From Deltaproteobacteria bacterium (GTDB lineage: Bacteria > Myxococcota > Myxococcia > Myxococcales > Anaeromyxobacteraceae): a DNA stretch of 64,000 bases. The position numbers were made by a program, and so were the translations under genes. The stretch is taken from positions 176,821 to 240,820 of the forward strand of contig JACRMN010000013.1 of NCBI GenBank assembly GCA_016214955.1. Reading direction: 5' to 3'. Under the pieces are notes generated by a model, which made no database searches, was not told where the DNA came from, and worked only from the letters and a program-made list of their open reading frames with translations. Of the stretch, positions 17,701 through 26,147 are shown one piece after another; within the stretch, counting starts at the first letter, position 1, and every line of letters begins with the position of its first letter.

Positions 17701-17841
17701 GACGCCCTCGCCGACCACGGCTTCCTCATCGACCCCTGGCCGCCGCCGCCGGCCGCGCCCACCCTCACCTTCCAGGCGCAGTCCTCCTTCGGCGCCTTCC
17801 TGGCCACGAGCGCCGCCCAGCCCGCCACCGTCCGGCCGTAG
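14758..17841 (+). CDS. Large secreted lipoprotein with alpha/beta-hydrolase (VolA/Pla-1-like lipase) domain
   Basis: The 1027-residue protein begins with a lipoprotein signal peptide (LALLLAFAACSKE, lipobox cysteine at C19). Its first 500 or so residues include an Ig-like region similar to the N-terminal part of Pla-1/VolA extracellular lipases. A hydrolase core follows: VVFRHGFPRAKADV (oxyanion strand), AVAAIDADKHGDRTYC, and FASLSLGSMNS where the nucleophile elbow should be. The elbow is SLSLG rather than GxSxG, though the central Ser is kept. A histidine late in the protein (DALADHGFLIDPW) could complete the triad. The FadL porin gene follows 12 bases later, so the pair probably liberates and imports long-chain fatty acids. 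Confidence 0.8.
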   Translation: MHARRAAPLALLLAFAACSKEVSQGAPAADVVLAAFATDATNPAYLAGAPGPKIPQPNDLGLQAAAALPAGAQKELLQIFAATGGFPSDQEVPITIPVRALRFSAGAYAPVAVPDLDLATVNAQTVKVLRLDGAAAEVAFDVGGYVTSSDGLVGTLTLRRQAVSGSRRWAPGRYVVALRGGPAGVKTAAGVPLSAEQPIALIAQNRNLASPENQPPGGLTAAQVTQLEQLRGLLANAVPWCNMTSGPAPGWNPVTSVQAGALCGTPPSPPARSAFAAVASHFPLAELASIQTFEIAPTPGAVALVDAGSGSAPLPIDLLRTGPGGTIALNAAFGPAAQGLTTLDGFSTTAMLLAPTSGTIDAATVHAGSVFLYRLDGQNAPARLLELVEAAQEIGAGRAATASFVAEPPPITAACPITSGSCSTVIGLQPAVGVPLAGTPLAGICPALAPGGCALYAPPLQQKTSYAVVITNRVRDAAGAPLGRSTVTRILLEVTGALYDGARPAGQRSLLAGVDDATAQALQTMRTELAPVLAALPAGTTAAQVAAAYTFRTQTVTDGAAGILAAFTDAATTPAGAATFFTKEQVGADYGIDPAVAFPTIPNTTLQPIQEFAEVTFVTPNLLLSGNTQGALDPAHPTLESVTALVALPNPALVAGACPAGFTASRCAPLVVFRHGFPRAKADVLPLVTALTSRGFAVAAIDADKHGDRTYCTADNQCVPGNACVADPNLRTATDTTIVGRCQNGALLRSRLDCGTFDPATCISPKGIPLASGNLYVSANLFRTRDSARQDVIDQAVLINTLAPAQPRASGADQLAARMLSYAPTIAIHPDQIYFASLSLGSMNSALSVALNPRIQKGAFHAGGATLVDVFANPAAQDHPTLVALLGSFNPPILENTPEYLQFLQVAKWILDPADPANYGALIAASGKPVLSQIGLCDQRVPNDQNRLFTALLGLPVPEPTAGGTGFTQWFINAATGATCPDALADHGFLIDPWPPPPAAPTLTFQAQSSFGAFLATSAAQPATVRP

Positions 17842-17853
17842 CCCGAGGAATCC

Positions 17854-19083
17854 ATGCGCACGCTCCCGCTCACCGCCGCCCTCCTGGCCCCGGCCCTGGT
17901 GCTCGCCAACGGCTACGACGTCCCCAACACCGCGGCCCGCGACTCGGCGCTGGCCGGCTCGGCCACCGCCGCGCAGGTGGACGCCGGCGCCACCTACGCC
18001 AACCCGGCGGCGCTGGCCCGCCTCGGCGCCGGCCTGCAGCTCTCCCTCTCCGGCTCGATCCTGAACCTGGAGACCAAGTGGACCGACACCTCGGGGACGC
18101 TCTCGCCTTCCCCGGCCACCACCAAGCGCAAGCCGGTGCCGCCGGTGGCGCTCTACGCCTCCTACGGCTTCAAGCTCGGCGACCGGAACGCGGCGGTGGG
18201 CCTGGGCATGAACGTGCCCGGCGGCGGCAACGTCTTCTGGGACGACCAGTGGGCTGGCCGCGGTCGCATCGTCACCGTCGACCGGAAGATCTACGGCGCC
18301 TACCTCACCGGCGGCTACGAGGTGGCGAAGCAGCTCCGCATCGGCGGCGGGCTCGTCTACTACTACGGCACCGAGTACCTGAAGCAGGGCGTGCAGCCCT
18401 TCCCCGGCACCTTCGGCGAGCTCTCCACCAAGGGCGGGGCGGTAGCCTTCGACCTGGCCGCCGAGGCGGCGCCCTTCGACGGCGTGCCGCTCGGCATCGG
18501 CGTGGACTTCAAGTACCACGCGAAGATGAAGCTGAAGGGCGACGGCCACTTCATCAACCCGCCGCCGGCGCTGGCCGGCCAGATGCTCGACCAGGGCGTC
18601 ACCCACGAGCTGCCCTACCCGTCGGTGCTCAACGCCGGCCTCTCCTACAAGCCGGCCAGCACGCTCCTCCTGACGCTGGGCTTCACCTACACCTGGTACA
18701 GCATCTACGAGGAGGACCTCTTCGTCGGCGACAAGGGGATGACCATCCTGGTGCCGCGCAACTACGGCAACGGCACCACCTGGCGGCTGGGCGCCGAGTG
18801 GCAGGCCCATCCGGTGCTGCAGCTCCGGGCCGGCGTGCTCCGCGACCTCTCCGGCCTCTCCACCGACACCTACTCCCCGACGCTGCCCGACGCCGACAGC
18901 TGGGTGGCCGCGGTGGGCGCCGGCTGGGCGGCCACCCGCGACCTCACCGTCAACGCCGCCTTCTTCCGCGCCTTCCTCGACAAGGTGACCGCCACCGGCC
19001 CCGAGGCGCTGCCCGGCCGCTACCAGACGAGCGTCTGGATCGCCACGCTGGGCGTGAGCTGGAGGACCGGCCTGGGCCAGTAG
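17854..19083 (+). CDS. FadL/TodX-type outer-membrane hydrophobic-compound channel
   Basis: The 409-residue protein has a signal peptide and then NGYDVPNTAARDSALAGSATAAQ, with the FadL N-terminal pattern NGY..P....R....GGA..A......A..NPA....L. It continues as alternating amphipathic beta strands to the C-terminus, typical of a 14-strand barrel. FadL channels bring long-chain fatty acids or aromatic hydrocarbons across the outer membrane by lateral diffusion. It is in an operon with the lipase lipoprotein directly upstream. Confidence 0.88.
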   Translation: MRTLPLTAALLAPALVLANGYDVPNTAARDSALAGSATAAQVDAGATYANPAALARLGAGLQLSLSGSILNLETKWTDTSGTLSPSPATTKRKPVPPVALYASYGFKLGDRNAAVGLGMNVPGGGNVFWDDQWAGRGRIVTVDRKIYGAYLTGGYEVAKQLRIGGGLVYYYGTEYLKQGVQPFPGTFGELSTKGGAVAFDLAAEAAPFDGVPLGIGVDFKYHAKMKLKGDGHFINPPPALAGQMLDQGVTHELPYPSVLNAGLSYKPASTLLLTLGFTYTWYSIYEEDLFVGDKGMTILVPRNYGNGTTWRLGAEWQAHPVLQLRAGVLRDLSGLSTDTYSPTLPDADSWVAAVGAGWAATRDLTVNAAFFRAFLDKVTATGPEALPGRYQTSVWIATLGVSWRTGLGQ

Positions 19084-19233
19084 CGGCCGGCGCGCGCTGC
19101 CGGTCCGGCGGGCAGCGCGCCCACACCGCCGCACCTCGTCCCCGGCCCCAAAGGACCGCCCTGCCCACATCGCCCGGGCCTGGGTGCGGCCCTACCTTGT
19201 GCCGCGCTCTCGGTACGGGGGAACGAAGCAGCC

Positions 19234-19704
19234 ATGTCGAACCGCGCGGCGACCTTGCTCGGCGTGCTCGCGCTCGCCGCCTGCGGCGGCGGCGACGACG
19301 CGCTCCAGGCGGCGCCGAGCACCTGCCCCATCCCCACCGCCGTCGCCCAGCCCACCTTCGCCGGCCACATCCTGCCGCGCCTCCTGCGCCAGTCCTGCGG
19401 CGCCGGCACCGTCACCTGCCACGGCGGCACCCAGGGCACCGCCGCCGGGCACGTCTCCTACGACGCCGCGCTCTCCGACGCCGCCGTGCACGGCAGCCTG
19501 GTGGGCCGGGCGCCCGCCAGCGCCCCCGCCGGCTACCAGCTGGTGGCGCCTGGCGACCGGGTCCACTCGTGGCTGCTGGTGAAGGTCGAGGGCGGGCAGG
19601 GGGCCTACGGCTTCCCGATGCCGCAGGGCGAGCCGCCGCTCTGCGCCGCCACGCTGGAGACGCTGCGGAGCTGGATCGATCGCGGGGCGCCGCTCGGCCC
19701 CTGA
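19234..19704 (+). CDS. Lipoprotein with c-type-cytochrome-like (CHG) domain
   Basis: The 156-residue protein has a lipoprotein signal (LLGVLALAACGGG). The mature part reads FAGHILPRLLRQSCGAGTVTCHGG, then PGDRVHSWLLVKV, GFPMPQGEPPL and a terminal TLRSWIDRGAPLGP. That order (HILP...C...CHG...PG...S.L...MP...I..WI..GAP) is the layout of planctomycete-type cytochrome C domains found in secreted proteins. The haem motif is altered: two cysteines are seven residues apart instead of CxxCH, so haem binding is doubtful. It is the first gene of a cluster with DUF1800 and DUF1501 proteins. Confidence 0.75.
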   Translation: MSNRAATLLGVLALAACGGGDDALQAAPSTCPIPTAVAQPTFAGHILPRLLRQSCGAGTVTCHGGTQGTAAGHVSYDAALSDAAVHGSLVGRAPASAPAGYQLVAPGDRVHSWLLVKVEGGQGAYGFPMPQGEPPLCAATLETLRSWIDRGAPLGP

Positions 19705-19715
19705 GGAGGACGGCC

Positions 19716-21440
19716 ATGGCCAACCTGACCGCCAAGCAGAGCTGGACCGCCGATGACGCGGCGCACCTGGGCCGGCGCGCCGGCTTCGGCCTCTCGCCGG
19801 AGGCGGCGTCGGCGCTGGCCGCCCAGCCCATCGCCGGCGCCGTGGCCGCCTGGGTGGACGGCACCGGCCTCGACGCCACCGCCTTCGACGGCGTCTGGGC
19901 CGACAGGGCCGACCCGGTCTGGCTCGGCCCGGTGGGCCGCGACACCAGCATCCCCGGCGCCGTGGACGTGCCGGCCATCCAGGCACCCCACCGGTACCTG
20001 GTGGACGGGGCCGACAGCTGGCGCAACGACCTCGGCCGCGCCCAGGCGAGCTGGATGTTCCGCATGCAGTACCACCCGCACGCCTTCGCCGAGCGGATGG
20101 CCCTCTTCCTCCACAACCTCTTCGCCACCGGCCACGAGAAGGTGCAGAGCACCGCCCTGATGCTGGGCCAGATCGCCACCCTGCGTCGCAGCGCCACCGA
20201 CCTCTCCGCCTTCGAGGACCTGCTGGTGGCGGTGTCGAAGGACCCGGCCATGGCGCTGTGGCTCGACTCGGTGCGCAACCGCGCCGACGGCAGCAACGTC
20301 CCCAACGAGAACTACGCCCGCGAGGTGATGGAGCTCTACTCGCTGGGCGCCGACAACGGCTACAGCCAGGACGACATCACCCGCCTGGCGCTGGCCCTCT
20401 CCGGCTGGTCCTTCACGGTGTCGGAGGGGCAGCGGATCTCCAGCCCGGCGCGCCCCACCTCCTTCACCGCCAGCGGCGCCACCTTCCGGCTCTACGACGG
20501 CGGCGCCCTACCCGCCGGCACGTACCGCTGGGACAACCTCGGTGCCCCGGCCACCACCGTGCCCAACCGGCACGTCAACGCCACCCGCGGCGCCATCACC
20601 TTCCTGGAGCAGGCCTTCGACGTCTCCCAGGTGCCCGCCGGCGCGCCGGCCGGCTGGGTGGCGGGCGAGGACGCGCTGCGCTCCATCGTCCGCAACCGCG
20701 ACCCGGCCACCAGCCGGCGGCCGCGCTGCGCCCAGTTCCTGGCCAGGCGCATCCTCACCCACTTCGTCACCGCGCGCTTCACCGCCCAGGACCTGGCCGA
20801 CGTGGCCGCCCGCATCGAGGCGCTCGACTTCGACCTGCGCGACGTGCTCGTCGAGCTCTTCCAGAGCGAGTACTTCCACGCCCCCGAGAACCGCTTTGCG
20901 CTGGTGGAGGGGCCCATCTCCTGGGTGGCGCGCGCCGCCCGGGCGCTCTGCATGCCGCTCGCCGAGGCCGACGCCGCCACGCCCAGGGGCTTCCCGGCCT
21001 GGGCCCAGGTCGCCCCCTCCTTCGACGCCGCCGGCATGAGGCTCCTCGACCCCGCCGGCCCCAACGGCTGGAAGGAGGACGCCGCCTGGATGAACTCCAC
21101 CACCGCCCGCACCCGCACCCGGCTGGCGGCGGCGCTGGCGCTGGGCGAGACCTTCACCCAGGGCAGCGGGGCGGGCAGCACCTACCAGCTCTTCCCCACC
21201 GCCGTGGATGGCGCCGGCGGCTGGTTCCCTTCGCCGCCGGCCGACCAGGCCGCGGTCTACGACCGGCTGGTGGCGCTCCTGCAGCCGGCGCCCATCGCCG
21301 CCTCGGTGCGCGACGCCTGGCTCTCCTCGCTGTGGCCCACCGGCAGCACCTTCGTCTGGGACGGCACCGGCACCGGGCAGCGGAAGGCCCGGCAGCTCGC
21401 CTTCCTCGTCCTCTGCTCCCCCTCGGGCCAGCGCTACTGA
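19716..21440 (+). CDS. DUF1800 family protein
   Basis: The 574-residue protein opens with DDAAHLGRRAGFGLSPEAAS, the DUF1800 start (H.L.R.GFG.....), and contains the family core NENYAREVMELYSLGADNGYSQDD, whose pattern NENYARE.MEL...G...Y...D is diagnostic. Later FLARRILTHFV and LFQSEYFHAPEN also fit. DUF1800 proteins are almost always paired with DUF1501 proteins, as here, and are thought to be exported; function unknown. The start is at 19716, 11 bases after the preceding stop, with AGGAGGA upstream. It has no signal peptide, so it may travel with its Tat-exported partner, which is inference. Confidence 0.88.
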   Translation: MANLTAKQSWTADDAAHLGRRAGFGLSPEAASALAAQPIAGAVAAWVDGTGLDATAFDGVWADRADPVWLGPVGRDTSIPGAVDVPAIQAPHRYLVDGADSWRNDLGRAQASWMFRMQYHPHAFAERMALFLHNLFATGHEKVQSTALMLGQIATLRRSATDLSAFEDLLVAVSKDPAMALWLDSVRNRADGSNVPNENYAREVMELYSLGADNGYSQDDITRLALALSGWSFTVSEGQRISSPARPTSFTASGATFRLYDGGALPAGTYRWDNLGAPATTVPNRHVNATRGAITFLEQAFDVSQVPAGAPAGWVAGEDALRSIVRNRDPATSRRPRCAQFLARRILTHFVTARFTAQDLADVAARIEALDFDLRDVLVELFQSEYFHAPENRFALVEGPISWVARAARALCMPLAEADAATPRGFPAWAQVAPSFDAAGMRLLDPAGPNGWKEDAAWMNSTTARTRTRLAAALALGETFTQGSGAGSTYQLFPTAVDGAGGWFPSPPADQAAVYDRLVALLQPAPIAASVRDAWLSSLWPTGSTFVWDGTGTGQRKARQLAFLVLCSPSGQRY

Positions 21441-21521
21441 GTTGCCGGGGCCTGGCGCCCCCGCCCCGGAAACGGCCTCTGGGGTGGGTACCACCTGACG
21501 CTCGGCCGTCTGGAGTCAACC

Positions 21522-22835
21522 ATGGCCATCACGCGACGCAGGTTCCTGCAGGGCATGGGCGCCACCGGCCTGGCCGCCGGCCTGGCGAGCTGCAGCCACC
21601 CGCAGCCCGGGCAGCCGGCCACTGGCCGGCCCGCCAGGCCCATCCTGGTGATCGTCAACATCGACGGCGGCTACGACTGGCTCAACGTCATGCCGCCGCT
21701 CTCCGGCCCCAACCGCACGCTCTACGAGTCGGCGCGGCCCACGCTGGCGGTCCCCACCACCGGCGCCGACGACCTCGGCGGGGGCATGGGACTCAACCGG
21801 GACTTCGCGGGGATGTTCGAGCTGGCGCAGCTCGGCCGGGTGGCCTGGTTCCCCGGCATCGGCATGGCCAACGCCAACCTCTCCCACTTCGTGGCCACCG
21901 ACCTCTGGGGCCAGGGCTCCTCGGCCGCCGCCGCCGGCAACACCGGCTGGCTGGGGCGCTACGCCGACGGTGCCTTCGCCCCGGCCGGCGACGTGCTCCG
22001 GGGCATCACCGTCACCGGCGACGTGCCGCTCATGCTGCGCGGCTCCTCGCGCAGCTTCGTCTCCATCACCGGCGCCTCGGGCTACGTCTACCCGAGCTGG
22101 CTGCGCAGCAACGGCCGTCTCCCCGCCACCTGGGAGCCGCAGCTCCTCGAGAACGGCTTCACCGCCGCCGTCCAGGAGGGCGTGGCCTCGGGCGACCCGG
22201 CCCAGCTGGCGGCCGCCACCGCCGAGAGGCTCTTCCTCGACGCCCAGAACGACTTCGGCGTCGACGGGACGCTGGCGGCCCGCACCCCCGCCGCCCTCTA
22301 CCCCGGCGATCCCGGCCACCCGATCCAGGGGGTCTCCACCGGCCTGGCGCGCCAGTTCAAGCTCATCGCCCAGATGATCGCCGGCGGCATCCCCGGCGAG
22401 GTCTTCTTCACGCGGCTCGGCGGCTGGGACACCCACTCCAACCAGCTGACCGACCACCCCCGGCTCATGCGGGCGCTGGGCGGCTCCATCCGCTCCTTCT
22501 ACGAGGACCTCTCCCTGCTCCAGACGCCCGACGGCAACGCCGGCGAGCGCACCATGATCCTGGCCTGGAGCGAGTTCGGCCGGCGCGTGCCCGAGAACAA
22601 CGGCGGCACCGACCACGGCACCGCCGGCCTGGCCTTCTGCGTCGGCCGCGGCGTGAAGGGCGGCGTCTACTCGCCCTACCCGGACCTCACCCGCCTCGAC
22701 CGCAACAACAACATGGTCGAGACCGTGGACTACCGCCGGCTCTACGGCACGGTGCTGCAGGGCTGGCTCGGACGCGACCAGGCCGCCACCGACGCCCTGC
22801 TCGGCGCGCGCTACGACGCGCTCGGGTTCCTGTAG
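21522..22835 (+). CDS. Tat-exported DUF1501 family protein
   Basis: The 437-residue protein starts MAITRRRFLQGMGATGLAAG, a classical twin-arginine signal with RRRFLQG, followed by a lipobox-like LASCSH. The core shows the sulfatase/alkaline-phosphatase-like DUF1501 features: VNIDGGYDWLNVMPPL near the N-terminus, LGGWDTHSNQ, LAWSEFGRRVPENNGGTDHG and a Gly-rich C-terminal part. Asp, His and Glu in these motifs probably bind metal. It partners the DUF1800 protein upstream. Export would depend on the Tat system, whose genes lie at 57172-58409. Confidence 0.9.
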   Translation: MAITRRRFLQGMGATGLAAGLASCSHPQPGQPATGRPARPILVIVNIDGGYDWLNVMPPLSGPNRTLYESARPTLAVPTTGADDLGGGMGLNRDFAGMFELAQLGRVAWFPGIGMANANLSHFVATDLWGQGSSAAAAGNTGWLGRYADGAFAPAGDVLRGITVTGDVPLMLRGSSRSFVSITGASGYVYPSWLRSNGRLPATWEPQLLENGFTAAVQEGVASGDPAQLAAATAERLFLDAQNDFGVDGTLAARTPAALYPGDPGHPIQGVSTGLARQFKLIAQMIAGGIPGEVFFTRLGGWDTHSNQLTDHPRLMRALGGSIRSFYEDLSLLQTPDGNAGERTMILAWSEFGRRVPENNGGTDHGTAGLAFCVGRGVKGGVYSPYPDLTRLDRNNNMVETVDYRRLYGTVLQGWLGRDQAATDALLGARYDALGFL

Positions 22836-22854
22836 GGGTTCCTACTAGTGACGG

Positions 22855-23124
22855 ACAGTGAACACAGGGCCCGGTCCTCCGCGCCCCGAGGCGGGGGAAG
22901 GGCGTTCGGGCGATGCCCGCTGCTCCCCCGAACCGAAGCAATGCCGGCGCCGCGCGACGAAGCCTCCTGGGCCAAGAGGCGCGCGGCGCGTTGCATTGCT
23001 CGGGGTCTGCGCACGGAACCGGTGGCAGGTCGTCGCCGTGAAGACCCGGCCCGCCGAGGGGCGCCGGAGGACCGGGGCCGACCGACCGACCCGGCCCGCC
23101 GGGAGGCGCCGGAGGACCGGGGCC
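22855..23124 (+). repeat. Dispersed intergenic element, copy A
   Basis: This 270-bp stretch recurs at 42241-42510 (opposite orientation) and 56350-56670. It starts with an arm at 22867-22887 that matches, inverted, the GGGGCGC...GGAGGACC segments at its far end. A central stem pairs 22937-22956 with 22980-23000 (AGCAATGC with GCATTGCT at the tip ends, CGCCGCGCG with CGCGCGGCG inside). Two imperfect copies of the 44-bp end unit close it. It fills the gap between two genes that face each other and encodes nothing recognisable. Confidence 0.85.
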
Positions 23125-23129
23125 GCGCG

Positions 23130-24278
<1,149 letters not shown>

Positions 24279-24584
24279 TCACCCCGCGTCGGTGTAGCTC
24301 GGCGGCTCGGCCGGGCCCGATGGCGGCGGCTCCTCGCCCCGAAGCAGGCGCCAGAGCGCCCGCAGCGCCAGGAGGCCGCCCACGGTCCAGGCCACGAGCC
24401 ACACGCCCAGGAACCAGGCGGCGCCGCCCGGCTCGTCGGAGAAGAAGAGCCGGTGCACCGCCTGCCACTCTCCGAAGGCCCAGCCCACCAGCCACGCGGA
24501 GAGGATGGCGATGCCGAGCCAGGCGCGCCGCCCCCGCGGGCGGAGCCCGCGGTCCGATCTCCCGGGAGGGGCGGGCCGGTCCAT
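24279..24584 (-). CDS. Small two-helix membrane protein
   Basis: This 101-residue protein has a basic N-terminus (RGLRPRGRR), two predicted membrane helices (about residues 21-38 and 55-78) and a proline-rich cytoplasmic tail ([19 protein letters not shown]). I recognise no family. The ATG at 24584 is the nearest start to the first helix; a longer reading overlaps the serC gene on the other strand. It diverges from serC with about 88 bases between starts. Confidence 0.55.
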   Translation of the reverse strand: MDRPAPPGRSDRGLRPRGRRAWLGIAILSAWLVGWAFGEWQAVHRLFFSDEPGGAAWFLGVWLVAWTVGGLLALRALWRLLRGEEPPPSGPAEPPSYTDAG

Positions 24585-24672
24585 GGGCCCGAGGCTACCA
24601 CCGCGGCGAGTTCGCATGTCCGGAGCGGCCGCGCCATGGCACAATGGCGCCCCTTTCCCGCAGGAGATCGCC

Positions 24673-25797
24673 ATGTCCCGAGTGATGAACTTCAACGCCG
24701 GCCCCGCCGCGCTGCCGCTGCCCGCCCTGGAGCGGGCCCGCGACGAGATGCTCGACTTCGCCAAGAGCGGCATGTCGGTGATGGAGCACAGCCACCGCGG
24801 CAAGGAGTACGAGGCGGTCCACGACGAGGCCATCGCGCTGCTGCGCAGCCTGCTGGGCGTGCCCGACGACTACGAGGTGCTCTTCGTCCAGGGCGGCGCC
24901 TCGCAGCTCTTCGCCCAGATCCCCATGAACCTGGTGCAGAAGGGGGGCAGCGCCGACTACGTGGTCACCGGCGCCTGGAGCGAGAAGGCGCTCTCCGAGG
25001 CCAAGGCGGCGGCGGCGATGCTGGGCGGCGGCGTCAAGGTGGCCTGCAGCACCGGCACCGGCGACGGCAAGGAGAAGAGCTACGTCCGCTGCCCGCTGCC
25101 CGCCGAGGTGAAGGCCGACCCGCAGGCCGCCTACCTGCACGTCACCTCCAACGAGACCATCCACGGCGTGCAGTTCGAGGTGGAGCCCTCCCGGCCCTTC
25201 CCCGCCGCGCCGGTGCCGCTGGTGGTGGACATGTCCTCCGACTTCCTGTGGCGCAAGGTGGACGTGCGCCGCTTCGGCCTGCTCTACGCCGGCGCCCAGA
25301 AGAACATCGGCCCCTCGGGCGTGGTGGTGGTCGTCGTGCAGAAGGCGCTGGTGGAGAAGGGGCGCAAGGACATCCCCAAGATCTTCCAGCTGCGCACGCC
25401 GGCCGAGAACAAGTCGCTCTACAACACGCCGCCCACCTTCGGCATCTACATGGTGCGCAACGTGCTCTCCTGGCTCCAGGGGCTGGGCGGCCTGGGCAAG
25501 ATGGAGGAGATGAACCGGCAGAAGGCCCGCCGCCTCTACGGCGCCATCGACAAGAACCCGGGCTACTTCCGGTGCCCGGTGGAGAAGGAGAGCCGCTCCC
25601 TCATGAACGTCGTCTTCCGCCTGCCCGCCGAGGCCGACGAGGAGCGGTTCGTGAAGGAGGCCAAGGCGAAGGGCATGGTGGGCCTCAAGGGCCACCGCTC
25701 GGTGGGCGGCATCCGCGTCTCCACCTACAACGCCGTCCTGCCCGAGTGGGTCGACGCCCTCGCCTCCTTCATGGAGGACTTCGCGCGGAAGGGCTGA
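24673..25797 (+). CDS. serC: Phosphoserine aminotransferase
   Basis: The 374-residue PLP enzyme opens [18 protein letters not shown], the SerC start, and contains [20 protein letters not shown] and [10 protein letters not shown]. The catalytic lysine lies in [16 protein letters not shown], the strongest family mark. It converts 3-phosphohydroxypyruvate to phosphoserine with glutamate in the cytoplasm, and related activity serves pyridoxal phosphate synthesis. AGGAGATCGCC places the ribosome-binding site before the ATG. A tiny membrane protein begins at its stop codon (TGATG overlap). Confidence 0.95.
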   Translation: MSRVMNFNAGPAALPLPALERARDEMLDFAKSGMSVMEHSHRGKEYEAVHDEAIALLRSLLGVPDDYEVLFVQGGASQLFAQIPMNLVQKGGSADYVVTGAWSEKALSEAKAAAAMLGGGVKVACSTGTGDGKEKSYVRCPLPAEVKADPQAAYLHVTSNETIHGVQFEVEPSRPFPAAPVPLVVDMSSDFLWRKVDVRRFGLLYAGAQKNIGPSGVVVVVVQKALVEKGRKDIPKIFQLRTPAENKSLYNTPPTFGIYMVRNVLSWLQGLGGLGKMEEMNRQKARRLYGAIDKNPGYFRCPVEKESRSLMNVVFRLPAEADEERFVKEAKAKGMVGLKGHRSVGGIRVSTYNAVLPEWVDALASFMEDFARKG

Positions 25798-25949
25798 TGC
25801 GCCGCCGCCTCCGCATCGACGCCCCGCTGCCGGCCTCCGGGCCGGCGCGGGTGGCCGTCATCGCCATGCTGGCCCTGGGCGGACTGGTGGCCATTTCACT
25901 GCCGGTGCTCATCGCCCTCTTCCTCTGGGCCTCGTTCCAGGCCCGCTGA
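25797..25949 (+). CDS. Single-helix small membrane protein overlapping serC
   Basis: The 50-residue protein starts inside the serC stop (TGATG), which implies translational coupling. It has a basic N-terminus ([10 protein letters not shown]) and one long hydrophobic helix (about residues 17-46, VAVIAMLALGGLVAISLPV). I recognise no family. The coupling and the clean positive-inside topology are the reasons to keep it as a gene. Confidence 0.55.
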   Translation: MRRRLRIDAPLPASGPARVAVIAMLALGGLVAISLPVLIALFLWASFQAR

Positions 25950-26059
25950 CGCCCCTCGCCGAGCGCCGGAACTGCGCGGTTTCCCCCTGTCGGCTGCTCG
26001 CCTGGGGGATATTGCGCCTTCGCGGAGAGGGCGGATGGGTCATCCCGCGCGGGACCCGG

Positions 26060-26085
26060 AAAAAGGCCCGTGATGGCGGGCTTTT
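26060..26085 (+). terminator. Intrinsic terminator between the serC unit and the ior operon
   Basis: A GCCCG/CGGGC stem (26066-26070 and 26077-26081) with a 6-base loop is followed by TTTT and preceded by AAAAA. This is the only classical hairpin-plus-T-tract terminator I see in the window, and the A/T flanks could let it work in both directions. It lies 26 bases before the sigma-54 promoter of the next operon and would insulate it from serC transcription. Confidence 0.7.
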
Positions 26086-26110
26086 CTGCCAGGTGGGCGC
26101 GGAGCGCAGG

Positions 26111-26126
26111 TGGCACCACATTCGCA
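26111..26126 (+). promoter_or_regulatory. Sigma-54 (-24/-12) promoter for the iorA-like operon
   Basis: TGGCAC-CACAT-TCGCA matches the sigma-54 consensus TGGCAC-N5-TTGCA at 10 of 11 defined bases, with the invariant GG and GC correctly 10 bases apart. Transcription would start near 26137, leaving an 11-base leader before the GTG at 26148. Sigma-54 promoters need an activator ATPase; none is encoded nearby. Confidence 0.65.
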
Positions 26127-26147
26127 CTCGCCTGGGCAGAGGGCAGG

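Noticed and set aside
14542..19170. A minus-strand open frame of over 1500 codons across the lipase and FadL genes
   Set aside because: It is Gly/Arg/His-rich with no domain, and lies opposite two well-supported genes. High GC leaves antisense frames open by chance.
22855..23124. The dispersed element as a gene or toxin-antitoxin remnant
   Set aside because: Frames across the three copies are not preserved: differences include indels that break any shared frame, whereas the stem pairing is kept.
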